This document shows positions 1 to 9,585 of a stretch of DNA of 64,000 bases, piece after piece (position 1 is the first letter of the stretch; each line of letters starts with the position of its first letter). The notes under the pieces are model-generated. The model was not told the DNA's origin. It was given only the letters and a program-made list of their open reading frames with translations, and did not search any database. Source of the stretch: Sphingobacterium zeae (GTDB taxonomy: Bacteria; Bacteroidota; Bacteroidia; Sphingobacteriales; Sphingobacteriaceae); the NCBI RefSeq assembly GCF_030818895.1, contig NZ_JAUTBA010000001.1, positions 5,270,001 through 5,334,000 of the forward strand, given 5' to 3'. The position numbers and the translations under genes were made by a program.

Positions 1-2820
1 CTTAATTTTGACAAAATAAAAAACATCGGGTTCTTTAGAGTGCCCATAGCCATCGGATTTATTCTGAGCATATACCTATCGTTCGGGCTATTATACGATA
101 TCGCCGGAACGTTAATCACGCACTCCAACAATATTTATTTTGATTTTACAAAACTGGTCGATTTACATTTCTTAAGTTGGGTCGATCTTGGCATTGTCGG
201 CATAGGTATTTTGGCCTTAAATATCTACATTGACCTTGTGCTTTTTTTCCTTAAAAAATTAGAGCTGAAGCCAACGCAGTTACTCAACATTCAACTGGCA
301 TGTGTCATCTTTGTCATTTTGATCATTTCCTTTTATATAGAAAAAAATAGCCTGGTCAACTTACTACTCGCGTTAATTATCCTTATTAAATCATTCGGTG
401 AGAAGTATTTCAATCGGCATATACTCACAAATTATATCGCGGTACTGATACTGTGGGCAATCATAAGTGCTATTACGCACGCTCGTTTCTACCAGGAAAG
501 GAACTTGATTGACATGAAGATCTTGTTGGGCAACCTACAGTCCGAAGATGATGTGAATGCCGTGTCATTATTCTCGGATATTGAAAGTAGTCTAGCAAAC
601 GATCAAGAATTAAAGCATCTATTTAATATCAGTCTACCCTACACAAACACAGAGGGCATCAACGACTTCATTAAGAAAAAATACTTCAGCGGCTATCTCT
701 CCAAGTACGAATTCAAGGCCTATTATTATGATCAGAACAATAAGCCCCTCAATGCGGCAAGCCAGAATAAGCTCAATGAGTATCGGGAAAAAGTGATCAA
801 TCAGTCGATAAAAGTAACTCAAAACTTCTATCGTGCCAGCGGAGAACTCGGTACACATGAATACTTTTCTATCATTCCCGTGTCGATTGACCCAAATAGA
901 ATCGTCAACGTTATTATCAATCTCTCCAATAAAGATTTCAGTTACACGGTCCCTTATCCCGAAATTCTGACCGATATGCGGATCAACAACTCACAGTATT
1001 ATAATAAAGGAGATTACTCGATAGCTCTTTATAAAGCAGGTTCTCTAATAACACAATTTGGGAAATACACCTATGAAAACAATTTAAGAGGTCTCAAAGG
1101 TTCTCCTGGAGAATATATTGAGATTCTAGACAAAGATGCATACCTGCACATGGCCTACATCGCCAATAAATTTTCAACCTATGTTATCAGTAAACAAAAA
1201 CCTTCTTTTTGGGACTATTTAGCGACGACATCTTTTCTATTCCTGGTGTTCTTTATGATTTTCATGCTTTACCACTTCATAAAATCACTCTATATTTTTC
1301 TTAAAAACACCAAGCTTACTTTCCGAAATTTAAAGTATCAGTTCTACAGAATTGTGAATAGGATACAATATTCTACACGTATTCAAACATCTATTATCTC
1401 CTCCGTTATACTCGCTATTCTTATTTCAGGTGTAATTTCTTATATCAGTATCAATAAACAACTTTATAACAACAATAAAACAAGTAAAGAGCGTTTCATA
1501 ATCGAACTTGGCAAACGGATGGAAAATATGCTGACCTATACGGATGAAATTTCCACCGAAACTCAACTCATCAGCATTCTAAAGACATTGTCCGAAACAA
1601 TTTCCAAGGACTTCAATCTTTATTCCAAATCAGGCAGATTGCTGTATAGTTCACAGCGTAGAATTTACGATTTAGAGCTTTTCTCTACATTCATCAATCC
1701 CGCTGCACTGAAGAATCTATCGATATTGAAAAAGTCGGAGACGATCGAAGATGAGCGAATAGGTACTTTTCAATTTGAGACCAGCTATGCCACCATCAGG
1801 GACAAGAATTACAATACCCTAGCTTACATCGGCATACCGAACTTCTCCCTTCAAAAAGAAGAAAATATCAATAAAAATCTTCTTTTAAATACGATAGTAA
1901 ATATTTATTCGCTGATCATCATTGGCTTTGGGTTTTATGCCACGTTTGTTGCCAACAGTGTCACCAATCCACTGAGCATCATCAGCAAGAAAATTTCACA
2001 GCTACGCTTAGGACAGCCCAATGAGCCATTATTTTGGCAGCGAAATGATGAAATAGGTACATTGATCAAAGAATACAACCTCATGATCATAAAACTTGAG
2101 GACTATGCCAATAAAATAAAAGATACGGAGCGGGAATCCACCTGGCGTGAGATGGCTCAGCAGATAGCGCATGAAATTAAAAATCCATTGACACCAATGA
2201 AATTGGGTATTCAGCAATTACGCAGGTCTTACAAAGATGATGATCCTAAATTTCCAGATAGATTTAATAAATTCTCTATTTCATTTATCGAACAAATCGA
2301 TGCTCTGACACATATTGCATCCGAATTTTCGCATTTTGCAAAATTTCCAAATACCATAATGGAGAATATTAATATTGTTGAAAAAATAACAAAGTCTATT
2401 TCGTTATACAATAATACCCCAAGTGTAAGTATCCGTCTCATCAATAACGCTGATCAAAAAACATTGATTGTAAAAGCTGATGGTAATGAACTCTTGCGGA
2501 CGTTCAACAATTTAATAAAAAATGCTATTGAAGGTGGTTATGGCCGAAAAAACATGAAAATCGAAATTTCCATTGAACGTTATTCGGATAATTTTGTTAA
2601 AATAGATGTCAAAGACAATGGATATGGAATTCCGAAGGAAATGCAGGATAAAATTTTCCAGATAAATTTCACTACAAAAAGTTCGGGAAATGGTTTGGGA
2701 TTGGTACTTGTTAAGAAAACAATCGAAGCAAGTAACGGTCAGATCTATTTTGAGACCGTAGAAGGCGAAGGCACAACATTTCATATCCTGCTCCCCTTAC
2801 AACAGGCAGAATCTTATTAG
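1..2820 (+). CDS. NtrY-like membrane sensor histidine kinase (5' end outside window)
   Basis: The frame is open from the first base. A GTG lies at 40, but in-frame codons continue upstream without a stop, so the true start is probably outside the window. Residue numbers here count from that GTG. Several membrane helices occupy about 1-145, followed by an exported region, helices near 391-412 and 450-470, a second exported region, and a helix near 617-640. A HAMP linker follows. The HisKA H-box reads AHEIKNPLTPMK (His near 711), the N-box NLIKNAIEGG is near 824, and the G-boxes DNGYGIP and GNGLGLVLVKK are near 860-890. It should autophosphorylate on His and pass phosphate to a response regulator. 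The NLTP-type H-box resembles NtrY-family kinases. No response regulator is adjacent, and a strong bidirectional terminator follows. The signal is unknown. Confidence 0.9.
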   Translation, partial: LNFDKIKNIGFFRVPIAIGFILSIYLSFGLLYDIAGTLITHSNNIYFDFTKLVDLHFLSWVDLGIVGIGILALNIYIDLVLFFLKKLELKPTQLLNIQLACVIFVILIISFYIEKNSLVNLLLALIILIKSFGEKYFNRHILTNYIAVLILWAIISAITHARFYQERNLIDMKILLGNLQSEDDVNAVSLFSDIESSLANDQELKHLFNISLPYTNTEGINDFIKKKYFSGYLSKYEFKAYYYDQNNKPLNAASQNKLNEYREKVINQSIKVTQNFYRASGELGTHEYFSIIPVSIDPNRIVNVIINLSNKDFSYTVPYPEILTDMRINNSQYYNKGDYSIALYKAGSLITQFGKYTYENNLRGLKGSPGEYIEILDKDAYLHMAYIANKFSTYVISKQKPSFWDYLATTSFLFLVFFMIFMLYHFIKSLYIFLKNTKLTFRNLKYQFYRIVNRIQYSTRIQTSIISSVILAILISGVISYISINKQLYNNNKTSKERFIIELGKRMENMLTYTDEISTETQLISILKTLSETISKDFNLYSKSGRLLYSSQRRIYDLELFSTFINPAALKNLSILKKSETIEDERIGTFQFETSYATIRDKNYNTLAYIGIPNFSLQKEENINKNLLLNTIVNIYSLIIIGFGFYATFVANSVTNPLSIISKKISQLRLGQPNEPLFWQRNDEIGTLIKEYNLMIIKLEDYANKIKDTERESTWREMAQQIAHEIKNPLTPMKLGIQQLRRSYKDDDPKFPDRFNKFSISFIEQIDALTHIASEFSHFAKFPNTIMENINIVEKITKSISLYNNTPSVSIRLINNADQKTLIVKADGNELLRTFNNLIKNAIEGGYGRKNMKIEISIERYSDNFVKIDVKDNGYGIPKEMQDKIFQINFTTKSSGNGLGLVLVKKTIEASNGQIYFETVEGEGTTFHILLPLQQAESY

Positions 2821-2972
2821 TGATTAGCAACAACATAGATAAGAGAAATTGGAAAAACCAACTATATAGAGCTTATAGCTTAATATTGATGGTATGTAAT
2901 ACGTTAAAGCTACTTGATAGCCATGCCCTTATTATTTACGGATTGATATAGTAAGAATTTGTACATCACCAA

Positions 2973-3005
2973 AAAAGCTCTTTACAAATCATGTAAAGAG
3001 CTTTT
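2973..3005. terminator. bidirectional intrinsic terminator
   Basis: A perfect 13-bp stem (AAAAGCTCTTTAC / GTAAAGAGCTTTT) encloses a 7-base loop. A and T runs on both sides make it work in either direction. It lies between the convergent ends of the sensor kinase and the coiled-coil gene. Confidence 0.85.
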
Positions 3006-3026
3006 AATTTATTTGTTTATCTACCT

Positions 3027-3953
3027 TTAACGCAACACAATCGTAGATCGTCCCATGATTGCATTATCTTCATATAACAATACCGTATAAGCACCCTTAG
3101 AAAATCCCTGTTCTGCTGCCCAGTAAATGATATAATCTTCACCCTTATTGGTAAACAAAATATTATGCTTAAATGTATACTGTAATTTCTCGCCATGTAC
3201 ATAGAAAATATTATCGTCCTGCACGACTAGATTTCCTTGTGGATCGATAATTCTAACATATATATCACGTTCTCCATTTTTTGCTAAAGGATTATCAGCA
3301 ATGGTAAAACTGACTTTTAACTTATCAATTTTCTTCGCACGTTCCTCAACCAATTCCTTTCCATTTTTTTTGACTTCAAGTCCATTTATACTAATGCTTG
3401 AAACTTTCAGGGCAGAAGCTGTTGCAACCTTCTCTTTCAATTCAGAGTTTGAAGTAACCAATGAAGTAATTTGCTTATCCTTTTCGACTACAGATTCATT
3501 CAGGTTAAGATTTTGTTTGGATAAAATTTGATTTTCCTGAATAAGCCTTTGAACGTTTATACGATAGGTATCAACCTGCTTTTTAAGCTGATCGATCTTA
3601 AGCTGCGCTTCATCAATATCTTTGGGAGTAATACTTTTATTTTCGAGCTTCTTACGAAGCACCGCAATCTCCATTCTGGAATCCTGTTTTTGCAGCGTCA
3701 TCTCTGGAGTCAATTGCACATTCTCTACATCGATTTTATCCAATTCAGCTTCAATACGATCTATCTGCACCTGAAGATTCTCTTTTTCTACTGTAAGCGT
3801 ATAAACCTTTTCACCGTTGGTTTTAAACTTAACGTAAAAATATATATTTGTTGCAAGTAATGCCGCTATCGCAATGATAAAGAAGTAAATTTTCGAAGAA
3901 TCTTTCTTTTTTTCTTCTTCTTTCTTACTCGAAACAACGTCTGAATTTATCAT
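3027..3953 (-). CDS. single-pass membrane protein with long coiled coil
   Basis: This 308-residue protein is not recognised as a named family. It has a charged cytoplasmic N-terminus rich in Lys and Glu, one membrane helix (about residues 22-42), a long Leu/Glu/Lys/Gln-rich coiled coil (about 48-185), and a C-terminal domain of about 120 residues. That domain has alternating hydrophobic strands and the sequence DIYVRIIDPQGNLV, which suggests a beta-sandwich. Proteins of this layout are common in Sphingobacteriaceae and are sometimes labelled as chromosome-partition-like because of the coiled coil alone; nothing here supports that role. The beta domain probably lies in the periplasm. The gene stands alone with its own terminator. 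Confidence 0.75.
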   Translation of the reverse strand: MINSDVVSSKKEEEKKKDSSKIYFFIIAIAALLATNIYFYVKFKTNGEKVYTLTVEKENLQVQIDRIEAELDKIDVENVQLTPEMTLQKQDSRMEIAVLRKKLENKSITPKDIDEAQLKIDQLKKQVDTYRINVQRLIQENQILSKQNLNLNESVVEKDKQITSLVTSNSELKEKVATASALKVSSISINGLEVKKNGKELVEERAKKIDKLKVSFTIADNPLAKNGERDIYVRIIDPQGNLVVQDDNIFYVHGEKLQYTFKHNILFTNKGEDYIIYWAAEQGFSKGAYTVLLYEDNAIMGRSTIVLR

Positions 3954-4043
3954 AATATACTGTCATATTCATAGTATAGACCTATACCATCGAATGTTTA
4001 AACAAAAATTATTCCAGTTTTATTTTCTACTACAGATTGTAAC

Positions 4044-5195
4044 TTATTCAAAATAATTTAAAGTTTCAAATCCACCTTTTTTCAGGTATTCTTCCTTTCT
4101 CATCAAGTGAAGATCAGATTGTACCATATCTGTTACCAGCATTTGGAGATCATATTTTGGCGTCCATCCGAGTTTTGTATTTGCTTTTGTCGGATCACCA
4201 ATAAGTAGGTCCACTTCAGTGGGCCTATAATATGCAGGATCAACTTTGACAACAGTCTGACCGAATTTAATCACTGACTGATCGATATTTAACTGTAGCA
4301 AACGCTCTTCATCAATATCAATAATAACCCCCTTCTCTTGTTCTCCTTTTCCACTAAATTCAATCTCAATACCCAATTCAGCAAAAGCCATCCGTACAAA
4401 CTCTCTAACGGTAGTGGTCACACCTGTGGCTATTACAAAATCTTCCGGTGTTTCCTGTTGAAGAATTAACCACATCGCTTCCACATAATCCTTCGCATGC
4501 CCCCAGTCGCGTTGCGCGGACAGGTTACCGAGGTATAGCTTATCCTGGAGTCCAAGAGCAATCTTTGCAACTGCTCTGGTGATTTTACGTGTAACGAAGG
4601 TTTCTCCCCTTACAGGGCTCTCATGATTGAACAAAATACCGTTACAGGCATACATCTTATAAGCTTCGCGGTAATTTACAGTAATCCAATAACCATACAT
4701 CTTGGCTACAGCATAAGGACTTCGGGGATAAAAAGGTGTTGTTTCGCTTTGTGGAACCGCTTGCACCAAACCATAAAGCTCAGAAGTAGACGCCTGATAA
4801 ATCCGGGTTTTCTCAATCATTCCCAATAGCCTCACCGCTTCAAGAATACGTAATGTACCGATACCATCTGCATTTGCCGTATATTCTGGGGTGTCAAAAC
4901 TAACTTTTACGTGAGACTGCGCAGCAAGATTGTAGATCTCATCCGGTTGCGTTTCTTGTATAATACGAATTAAATTGGTTGAATCAGTCAAATCGCCAAA
5001 ATGCAAAGTAAAATTTCTATTGTCAAGATGAGGATCTTGATAAAGATGGTCAATACGATCTGTATTAAATAAAGAACTTCGACGTTTTAAGCCGTGTACT
5101 TTGTACCCCTTTTTTAATAAGAATTCTGCTAGATAGGCACCATCTTGTCCTGTTATACCCGTTATTAAAGCAGTTTTGGTGTGTTGTTCAGCCAT
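4044..5195 (-). CDS. gmd: GDP-mannose 4,6-dehydratase
   Basis: Converts GDP-D-mannose to GDP-4-keto-6-deoxy-D-mannose, the first step toward GDP-fucose, GDP-rhamnose or GDP-perosamine for surface glycans. The 383-residue extended SDR has the NAD(P)-binding motif GITGQDG at 13-19, a catalytic Ser/Thr and Glu in STSE (136-139), and YAVAK giving Tyr161 and Lys165. The family signature FNHESPVRGETFVTRK is also present. I chose the ATG at 5195 over the upstream ATG at 5231 because MAEQHTKTALITG matches the usual family start. The extra 12 codons would run through a near-perfect palindrome (5215-5239) that looks regulatory. No GDP-fucose synthase gene is adjacent, so the final sugar is not known. 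Confidence 0.95.
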   Translation of the reverse strand: MAEQHTKTALITGITGQDGAYLAEFLLKKGYKVHGLKRRSSLFNTDRIDHLYQDPHLDNRNFTLHFGDLTDSTNLIRIIQETQPDEIYNLAAQSHVKVSFDTPEYTANADGIGTLRILEAVRLLGMIEKTRIYQASTSELYGLVQAVPQSETTPFYPRSPYAVAKMYGYWITVNYREAYKMYACNGILFNHESPVRGETFVTRKITRAVAKIALGLQDKLYLGNLSAQRDWGHAKDYVEAMWLILQQETPEDFVIATGVTTTVREFVRMAFAELGIEIEFSGKGEQEKGVIIDIDEERLLQLNIDQSVIKFGQTVVKVDPAYYRPTEVDLLIGDPTKANTKLGWTPKYDLQMLVTDMVQSDLHLMRKEEYLKKGGFETLNYFE

Positions 5196-5214
5196 GTTTC
5201 TCTCTAGATTATGC

Positions 5215-5239
5215 AATACCTGATGAATCACCAGGTATT
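5215..5239. promoter_or_regulatory. 25-bp near-perfect palindrome upstream of gmd
   Basis: AATACCTG and CAGGTATT flank a central TGATGAATCAC-like core. Of 12 base pairs around the central base, 11 match. It sits 20 bp before the gmd ATG, so it may be a protein operator or an mRNA hairpin in the leader. No binding factor can be named. Confidence 0.5.
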
Positions 5240-5383
5240 TGTCCCATCATCATATCTACGATAAGCGTATCCGTCCACAAGATTCTAAGCATACACTGCG
5301 TCAAAATATTGTGACTCCCCCCAGCTATGGCGTAATAATCATAATGAATTGGGAATGTAAAAGTATTAAATTTTAAACAAAAA

Positions 5384-5407
5384 AAGCCATAGGAAATCCT
5401 ATAGCTT
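5384..5407 (-). terminator. intrinsic terminator after the lipocalin-like gene
   Basis: An 11-bp stem with one mismatch (AAGCTATAGGA / TCCTATGGCTT on the minus strand) is followed by a run of seven T. It lies just past the stop of the lipocalin-like gene. Confidence 0.7.
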
Positions 5408-5435
5408 AATGTTTTTCTACTTTTATCGTTTGCGG

Positions 5436-5990
5436 TTAATTAGCGCGCGTGAAATTAAAGACTAAATACGCCTCTCCATTAGCAACGGTCAATGGCATGC
5501 GCATAACTAATTTATTTCCATCCGAATAAGATAAATCTAAACGATAACCTGTCGTTACGTTCTTCGCTTTGTCGCCTGCATAGATTTTTTTAAACTGAAA
5601 CTGAGGTTCCCCCAGACCTTTTCCAGGATTATAGATCGACCAAAAAATCTCACGTGATGCACCTGGAGCGCACAGAGTTCCCTGAGCATTAAAGGTAATT
5701 GAGCCCTTCCCATTTCCAATAAAATTCCATGTACTGCCTACAAAACATTCTGCAGGGGCTTCTTCAAAAACACTTTTAATTGTGAATGAAGATGGCAAAT
5801 TTTCTCTATCGATTGTATTCAATGTCCAAGTTCCTTTAACGGCAGATTTCCAATCAGAAGCGCTTGGACCAGAAGCTGCACTCGTATTGGAAGAAGGATT
5901 TCCAGTTGATGTACCTTGCTTTTGTGCTCCACAAGAAAATAAGGTCACGGTAGCAAAAACAGTTGCTAATGATAAAACGAATCGATTCAT
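5436..5990 (-). CDS. lipocalin-like lipoprotein
   Basis: A 184-residue predicted lipoprotein. The signal sequence runs from MNRFVLSL to a lipobox LFSC (Cys near residue 20). A Ser/Ala/Gly-rich linker follows, then about 135 residues starting KGTWTLNTIDRENLP that resemble the lipocalin-like domains common in Bacteroidota lipoproteins (WxL near the start, beta-rich, ending in a hydrophobic strand). The ligand is unknown. The start at 5990 is preferred because the upstream ATG at 6011 would put seven charged residues before the signal peptide. The protein probably sits at the outer or inner membrane, facing the periplasm. It is divergent from the small membrane protein at 6045. Confidence 0.75.
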   Translation of the reverse strand: MNRFVLSLATVFATVTLFSCGAQKQGTSTGNPSSNTSAASGPSASDWKSAVKGTWTLNTIDRENLPSSFTIKSVFEEAPAECFVGSTWNFIGNGKGSITFNAQGTLCAPGASREIFWSIYNPGKGLGEPQFQFKKIYAGDKAKNVTTGYRLDLSYSDGNKLVMRMPLTVANGEAYLVFNFTRAN

Positions 5991-6044
5991 ATGTATAAAT
6001 TTTAATTTCAAATTGTATTTTTGGAGTAAATTAATTCACAAATC

Positions 6045-6377
6045 ATGAAGATTACAGCCAAAAATCATACCATAAGCAAAATAATAGCAAAGACGCTCTT
6101 GCGGTTATTCGTCATTTTATTGGCCTTTGCTACTTATCCGCTATTTTTAGGACAGGAAGCAAAAAGCAAATTGGATCAGATAAGCCTTGCATTTACGAAT
6201 AAGATAGCACTTGTAGCGCCTATTTTATTATTTTGCATCATCATTGGATTAATGATTGCTGTACTCAAGCACAAATATAACAGAATTGACCTAAATTGGC
6301 TATTTTCGCTCGCGACTATCTTTGGTATTTTGTATTTGATATTATTGTATTCAAGAATTTACCCAACGATTGCTTAA
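6045..6377 (+). CDS. small three-helix membrane protein, unknown function
   Basis: A 110-residue protein not recognised. Three hydrophobic segments (about residues 16-34, 51-70 and 84-102) alternate with basic stretches, so it is very likely an inner-membrane protein. It is divergent from the lipocalin-like gene and lies 88 bp before a flippase-like gene, with which it may be co-transcribed. A TATTTTTG element at 6016-6023 fits the Bacteroidota -7 box (TAnnTTTG), but no clear -33 element was found. Confidence 0.65.
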   Translation: MKITAKNHTISKIIAKTLLRLFVILLAFATYPLFLGQEAKSKLDQISLAFTNKIALVAPILLFCIIIGLMIAVLKHKYNRIDLNWLFSLATIFGILYLILLYSRIYPTIA

Positions 6378-6465
6378 GCAAAATTGCACATCTCCGCAAA
6401 GTTTCTAACTTTGGATTCGCCAAATCGCTAATCATAGCCGAGGAGGATTGGACGTATAACTTTAT

Positions 6466-7380
6466 ATGGATAGAAGAAAAGGGCTTAAAATAGCCAAAAA
6501 TATAGCAAAGATTGTTGTTACGGCGGGCGCCTTATATTGGGTATTCAGCAAGGTATCGTTAAAAGACCTAAAAGAAGCCATCATCCATTCCAACCCACTT
6601 TACCTATTCTTTGCTCTAGTCGCGTATAGTATCTCTATTTTTATTTCCTCTTCACGTTTATTGACGTTTTTAAAAGCAATCGGCCTGGATATTACCGAAA
6701 AATATAACTTAAAACTGTATCAACTTGGTCTATTTTATAACCTTATTCTACCTGGTGGTGTTGGCGGAGACGGGTACAAGATATTCTTCCTCAGGAAACG
6801 ATTTAATATTAAAGGAAGAAAATTATTTACGGCTCTATTTTTAGACAGGTTAAGTGGTTTATGGGCATTATGCCTTATCATCGCAGCACTGGTTACCTAT
6901 ATGCCACAGCTGGGAATTCCAAACTATCTGACCATTATTTTATTTACTTTAGGGAGCATTCTCTATTATTTTATCGTCACCAAGTTCTTTAAAGAATACA
7001 AATCAACATTCTTAAGAGCTCATTTAAAAGCCATCGGCGTACAGTCGATGCAAGTGATCGCAGCAATCCTCATTCTTTACGCTTTAGGTTTTAGCGGTAA
7101 ATTCTCCCCTTACCTGTTTTTATTTCTGGCCTCTTCGCTTGTTTCAATCATCCCCTTTTCCGTTGGAGGTTTAGGCATGCGCGAACTTGTAATTATGTGG
7201 GGAGCGGGTATCTTTCATGTCGACTCACACAATGCGGTTTTAATCACATTGTTATTTTATATTATTTCTGCTCTCGTTGCGCTTTCGGGCATTTATTATA
7301 TCTTCCATCCCAAAGCCATCGGAGAAGATAAATTGCCTACGGTCGAAGAAGTTGAACAAAGTCAAAAACTAGAAGAATAA
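6466..7380 (+). CDS. YbhN/UPF0104-type membrane protein (LPG synthase TM-like, flippase-like)
   Basis: A 304-residue multi-pass membrane protein of the family named for the N-terminal transmembrane part of MprF (lysylphosphatidylglycerol synthase). Family signatures visible are LPGGVGGDGYK near residue 96, DRLSGLW near 126, and the late SLVSIIPFSVGGLGMRE segment near 225. The soluble aminoacyl-transfer domain of MprF is absent, so this is a stand-alone membrane part, a class thought to move or help move lipids or glycolipids. It lies 1 bp before the SDR gene, implying co-transcription. A purine-rich AGGAGG at 6440-6445 is about 20 bp upstream, too far for a normal ribosome site. Confidence 0.85.
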   Translation: MDRRKGLKIAKNIAKIVVTAGALYWVFSKVSLKDLKEAIIHSNPLYLFFALVAYSISIFISSSRLLTFLKAIGLDITEKYNLKLYQLGLFYNLILPGGVGGDGYKIFFLRKRFNIKGRKLFTALFLDRLSGLWALCLIIAALVTYMPQLGIPNYLTIILFTLGSILYYFIVTKFFKEYKSTFLRAHLKAIGVQSMQVIAAILILYALGFSGKFSPYLFLFLASSLVSIIPFSVGGLGMRELVIMWGAGIFHVDSHNAVLITLLFYIISALVALSGIYYIFHPKAIGEDKLPTVEEVEQSQKLEE

Positions 7381-7381
7381 C

Positions 7382-8089
7382 ATGGCAAATATTATTATTA
7401 CAGGAGCCAGCAGTGGTGTTGGGTTTGAAGCGGTACTGGATTTGACCTCTAAAAAGGACAACAATGTAATTGCATTGGCCAGATCAGCGGACAAACTAAG
7501 AAAGCTTCACGAAATTGCAGGCCAACTCAATTTTGATGGCGGAGCGTTGTATCCAGCCCAATTTGATATTGTCTACGACGACTATGCTACGTTAGTGCCC
7601 TTCATTCAGTCAAAATTTGATAAGGTTGATATTTTGATCAACAATGCGGGTGCACTCATCTATAAGCCATTTATGGAAACTGATGGACAAGATTTTGCTG
7701 AAATGTTACAGACCAATGTAATGGGGCACGTTAATATGATACAGCATGTTGTTCCCATGATGCATGCAGGATCACATATTGTAAATATCAGCAGCATGGG
7801 CGGTTTTCAGGGATCAATGAAGTTTTCTGGTCTTTCGGCATATTCAGCCAGCAAAGGGGCATTATCGGTGCTGACAGAGTGTTTGGCTGAAGAGTTTAAG
7901 GAAAAGGGTATTAAGGTTAATTGTTTAGCATTGGGATCTTCTCAGACTGAAATGTTTGAAGCCGCTTTTCCCGGCGTTGAAGCCGGCACGTTGGCCTTCG
8001 AAATGGGACGCTATATTGCGGAGTTCGCTCAAAATGGACACCGCTATTTTAATGGAAAGATACTTCCTGTAGCAAATACAACACCTTAA
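7382..8089 (+). CDS. short-chain dehydrogenase/reductase (SDR)
   Basis: A 235-residue classical SDR that should use NAD(P)H to oxidise or reduce a small carbonyl or alcohol. The cofactor motif GASSGVG is at residues 8-14, NNAG is near 85, a catalytic Ser lies in NISSMGG near 137, and YSASKGA holds the Tyr and Lys near 155-159. The substrate cannot be told from sequence. It starts 1 bp after the stop of the flippase-like gene, so the two are probably one transcript ending at the terminator at 8131-8169. Confidence 0.9.
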   Translation: MANIIITGASSGVGFEAVLDLTSKKDNNVIALARSADKLRKLHEIAGQLNFDGGALYPAQFDIVYDDYATLVPFIQSKFDKVDILINNAGALIYKPFMETDGQDFAEMLQTNVMGHVNMIQHVVPMMHAGSHIVNISSMGGFQGSMKFSGLSAYSASKGALSVLTECLAEEFKEKGIKVNCLALGSSQTEMFEAAFPGVEAGTLAFEMGRYIAEFAQNGHRYFNGKILPVANTTP

Positions 8090-8130
8090 GACGAATACGA
8101 TCGGAGAGAATTTAAATGTATATAAAAGAC

Positions 8131-8169
8131 AAAAAAGGTAATTTAACAAGCTATTAAATTACCTTTTTT
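8131..8169. terminator. bidirectional intrinsic terminator
   Basis: A perfect 15-bp stem (AAAAAAGGTAATTTA / TAAATTACCTTTTTT) surrounds a 9-base loop. It sits between the convergent SDR and alpha/beta hydrolase genes and serves both. Confidence 0.85.
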
Positions 8170-8199
8170 TTAAGTGAAAACTAAGAGTATAGACATTAC

Positions 8200-9579
8200 C
8201 TACATTGTCTTCATCTTGAGCCACTTCGTTAAATCATCCATCAGTTGCTCATTAAAACTTTCCGAATTCTCAAAGTATTCTTCGATTTTACCTGTTTGCG
8301 TATTTTGAAAAAGGTGGTTTAAGTTTGGATAATCTTTAATTGTCACATCTGTTGTATTTAAGTGCAGACGCTGAAGGCTATAAATATTTTCATTTGCAGG
8401 TACCTGAACATCTTTCCCGCCAAAAGAAGCAAAAATAGGTACTTTCAGCTGCTTTAGATAATAAGCCGGATCAATTCTGAGAAAAGTCCTAAACCAGGGA
8501 CTCATCATCGGACTGAGTTTGATTCTCATATCGGGAGTCAGTGGATTGTTGTTATTTTGATGAATAAGTTCCTTTTCCAAAGTTTCAGCCAAAACCTTTG
8601 GTGGTTCATCCTTCATTAAAATAGTATATAATTTTCTGTTGTTTGCTTTATTGATGGCTAATGCTGCTTCCGACAAGCCACCCGCCTTTCCTAAAGCATA
8701 ACTCTGTAAGATTAATAGTGAGTCTCCTTTTAACACCGGTCCAGATAGAAGTGCAATATACTTTACATTATCATTCTCGGATGCGACTATTTCGGCAATT
8801 AAAGCACCCTCGCTATGCCCAATTATCCCAATTTTTTCAACGTCAACAATGTTTTTTTTGCTCAAAAAATCTACTGCGGCGTTTGCATCAGAAGCAAAAT
8901 CGATCGTTGTCGCTAAATTCACTTCTCCTTTCGATCCTCCGATTTCACGGTCATCATAACGCAGTACCGCAAAACCATTTTTAGTAAGATGGTCAGCGAG
9001 AACCTTAAATGGTCGGTGGCCAAACATCTCAGAATCTCTATTCTGTTGTCCGCTACCATTGACCAATACTACTGCAGGAAATGGCCCCTTACCCTTTGGA
9101 TAGGTTAATGATCCAGTTAAAAATGAATTACCTTTGTTATTTTTAAATGACACGTCCTCTTCCATATAATTATAGGGAGGAAAAACATCCTGCTTACGAG
9201 ACAGTCCACTCTGTTCATTTTCGCTCCTAACCAGAATCATCGCAGATTCAAAAGTTCCCTGCTTCATGCCGCCCTTCATCACATCTTTGTCCCGATCCAA
9301 AAAACCAGCATAAGCTAAACCGATATTTTTCACATCCATCCAAATAGAATCGTGTTGGATCCGTATTTGGCTTATTGCAAATTTTTGTGAAGTTTGCATT
9401 GGACTTTCAAAGGTTCCATTCCAGTTTCCCGTGCTATCTTGCTGTAGATTGAATACCAGTAGCAACTTCTGCCCCGAAACACTTACCTCGCCCTTCCATG
9501 AACCATCAAATGTCTGTGCATGGGAACATGAAAAATGGAAATAAATGATAAATAGGTACAAAATTTTTCTCATTGTCAT
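8200..9579 (-). CDS. secreted alpha/beta hydrolase with N-terminal accessory domain
   Basis: A 459-residue serine hydrolase. A signal peptide ends near residue 21 (CSHAQ). Residues about 22-135 form a beta-rich domain starting FDGSWKGEV, a common prefix in Bacteroidota hydrolases. The alpha/beta hydrolase domain follows, with VLVNGSGQQNRD near 172 (oxyanion region), the nucleophile elbow GHSEGA near 255, a late Asp in SFGGKDVQVPANEN, and a final His in NLNHLF. The family includes esterases and peptidases; the substrate is unknown. The first codons MTMRK allow two starts; either leaves the signal peptide intact. It follows the DUF2089 pair by 6 bp, so it may be their operon partner. Confidence 0.85.
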   Translation of the reverse strand: MTMRKILYLFIIYFHFSCSHAQTFDGSWKGEVSVSGQKLLLVFNLQQDSTGNWNGTFESPMQTSQKFAISQIRIQHDSIWMDVKNIGLAYAGFLDRDKDVMKGGMKQGTFESAMILVRSENEQSGLSRKQDVFPPYNYMEEDVSFKNNKGNSFLTGSLTYPKGKGPFPAVVLVNGSGQQNRDSEMFGHRPFKVLADHLTKNGFAVLRYDDREIGGSKGEVNLATTIDFASDANAAVDFLSKKNIVDVEKIGIIGHSEGALIAEIVASENDNVKYIALLSGPVLKGDSLLILQSYALGKAGGLSEAALAINKANNRKLYTILMKDEPPKVLAETLEKELIHQNNNNPLTPDMRIKLSPMMSPWFRTFLRIDPAYYLKQLKVPIFASFGGKDVQVPANENIYSLQRLHLNTTDVTIKDYPNLNHLFQNTQTGKIEEYFENSESFNEQLMDDLTKWLKMKTM

Positions 9580-9585
9580 TTTTTA

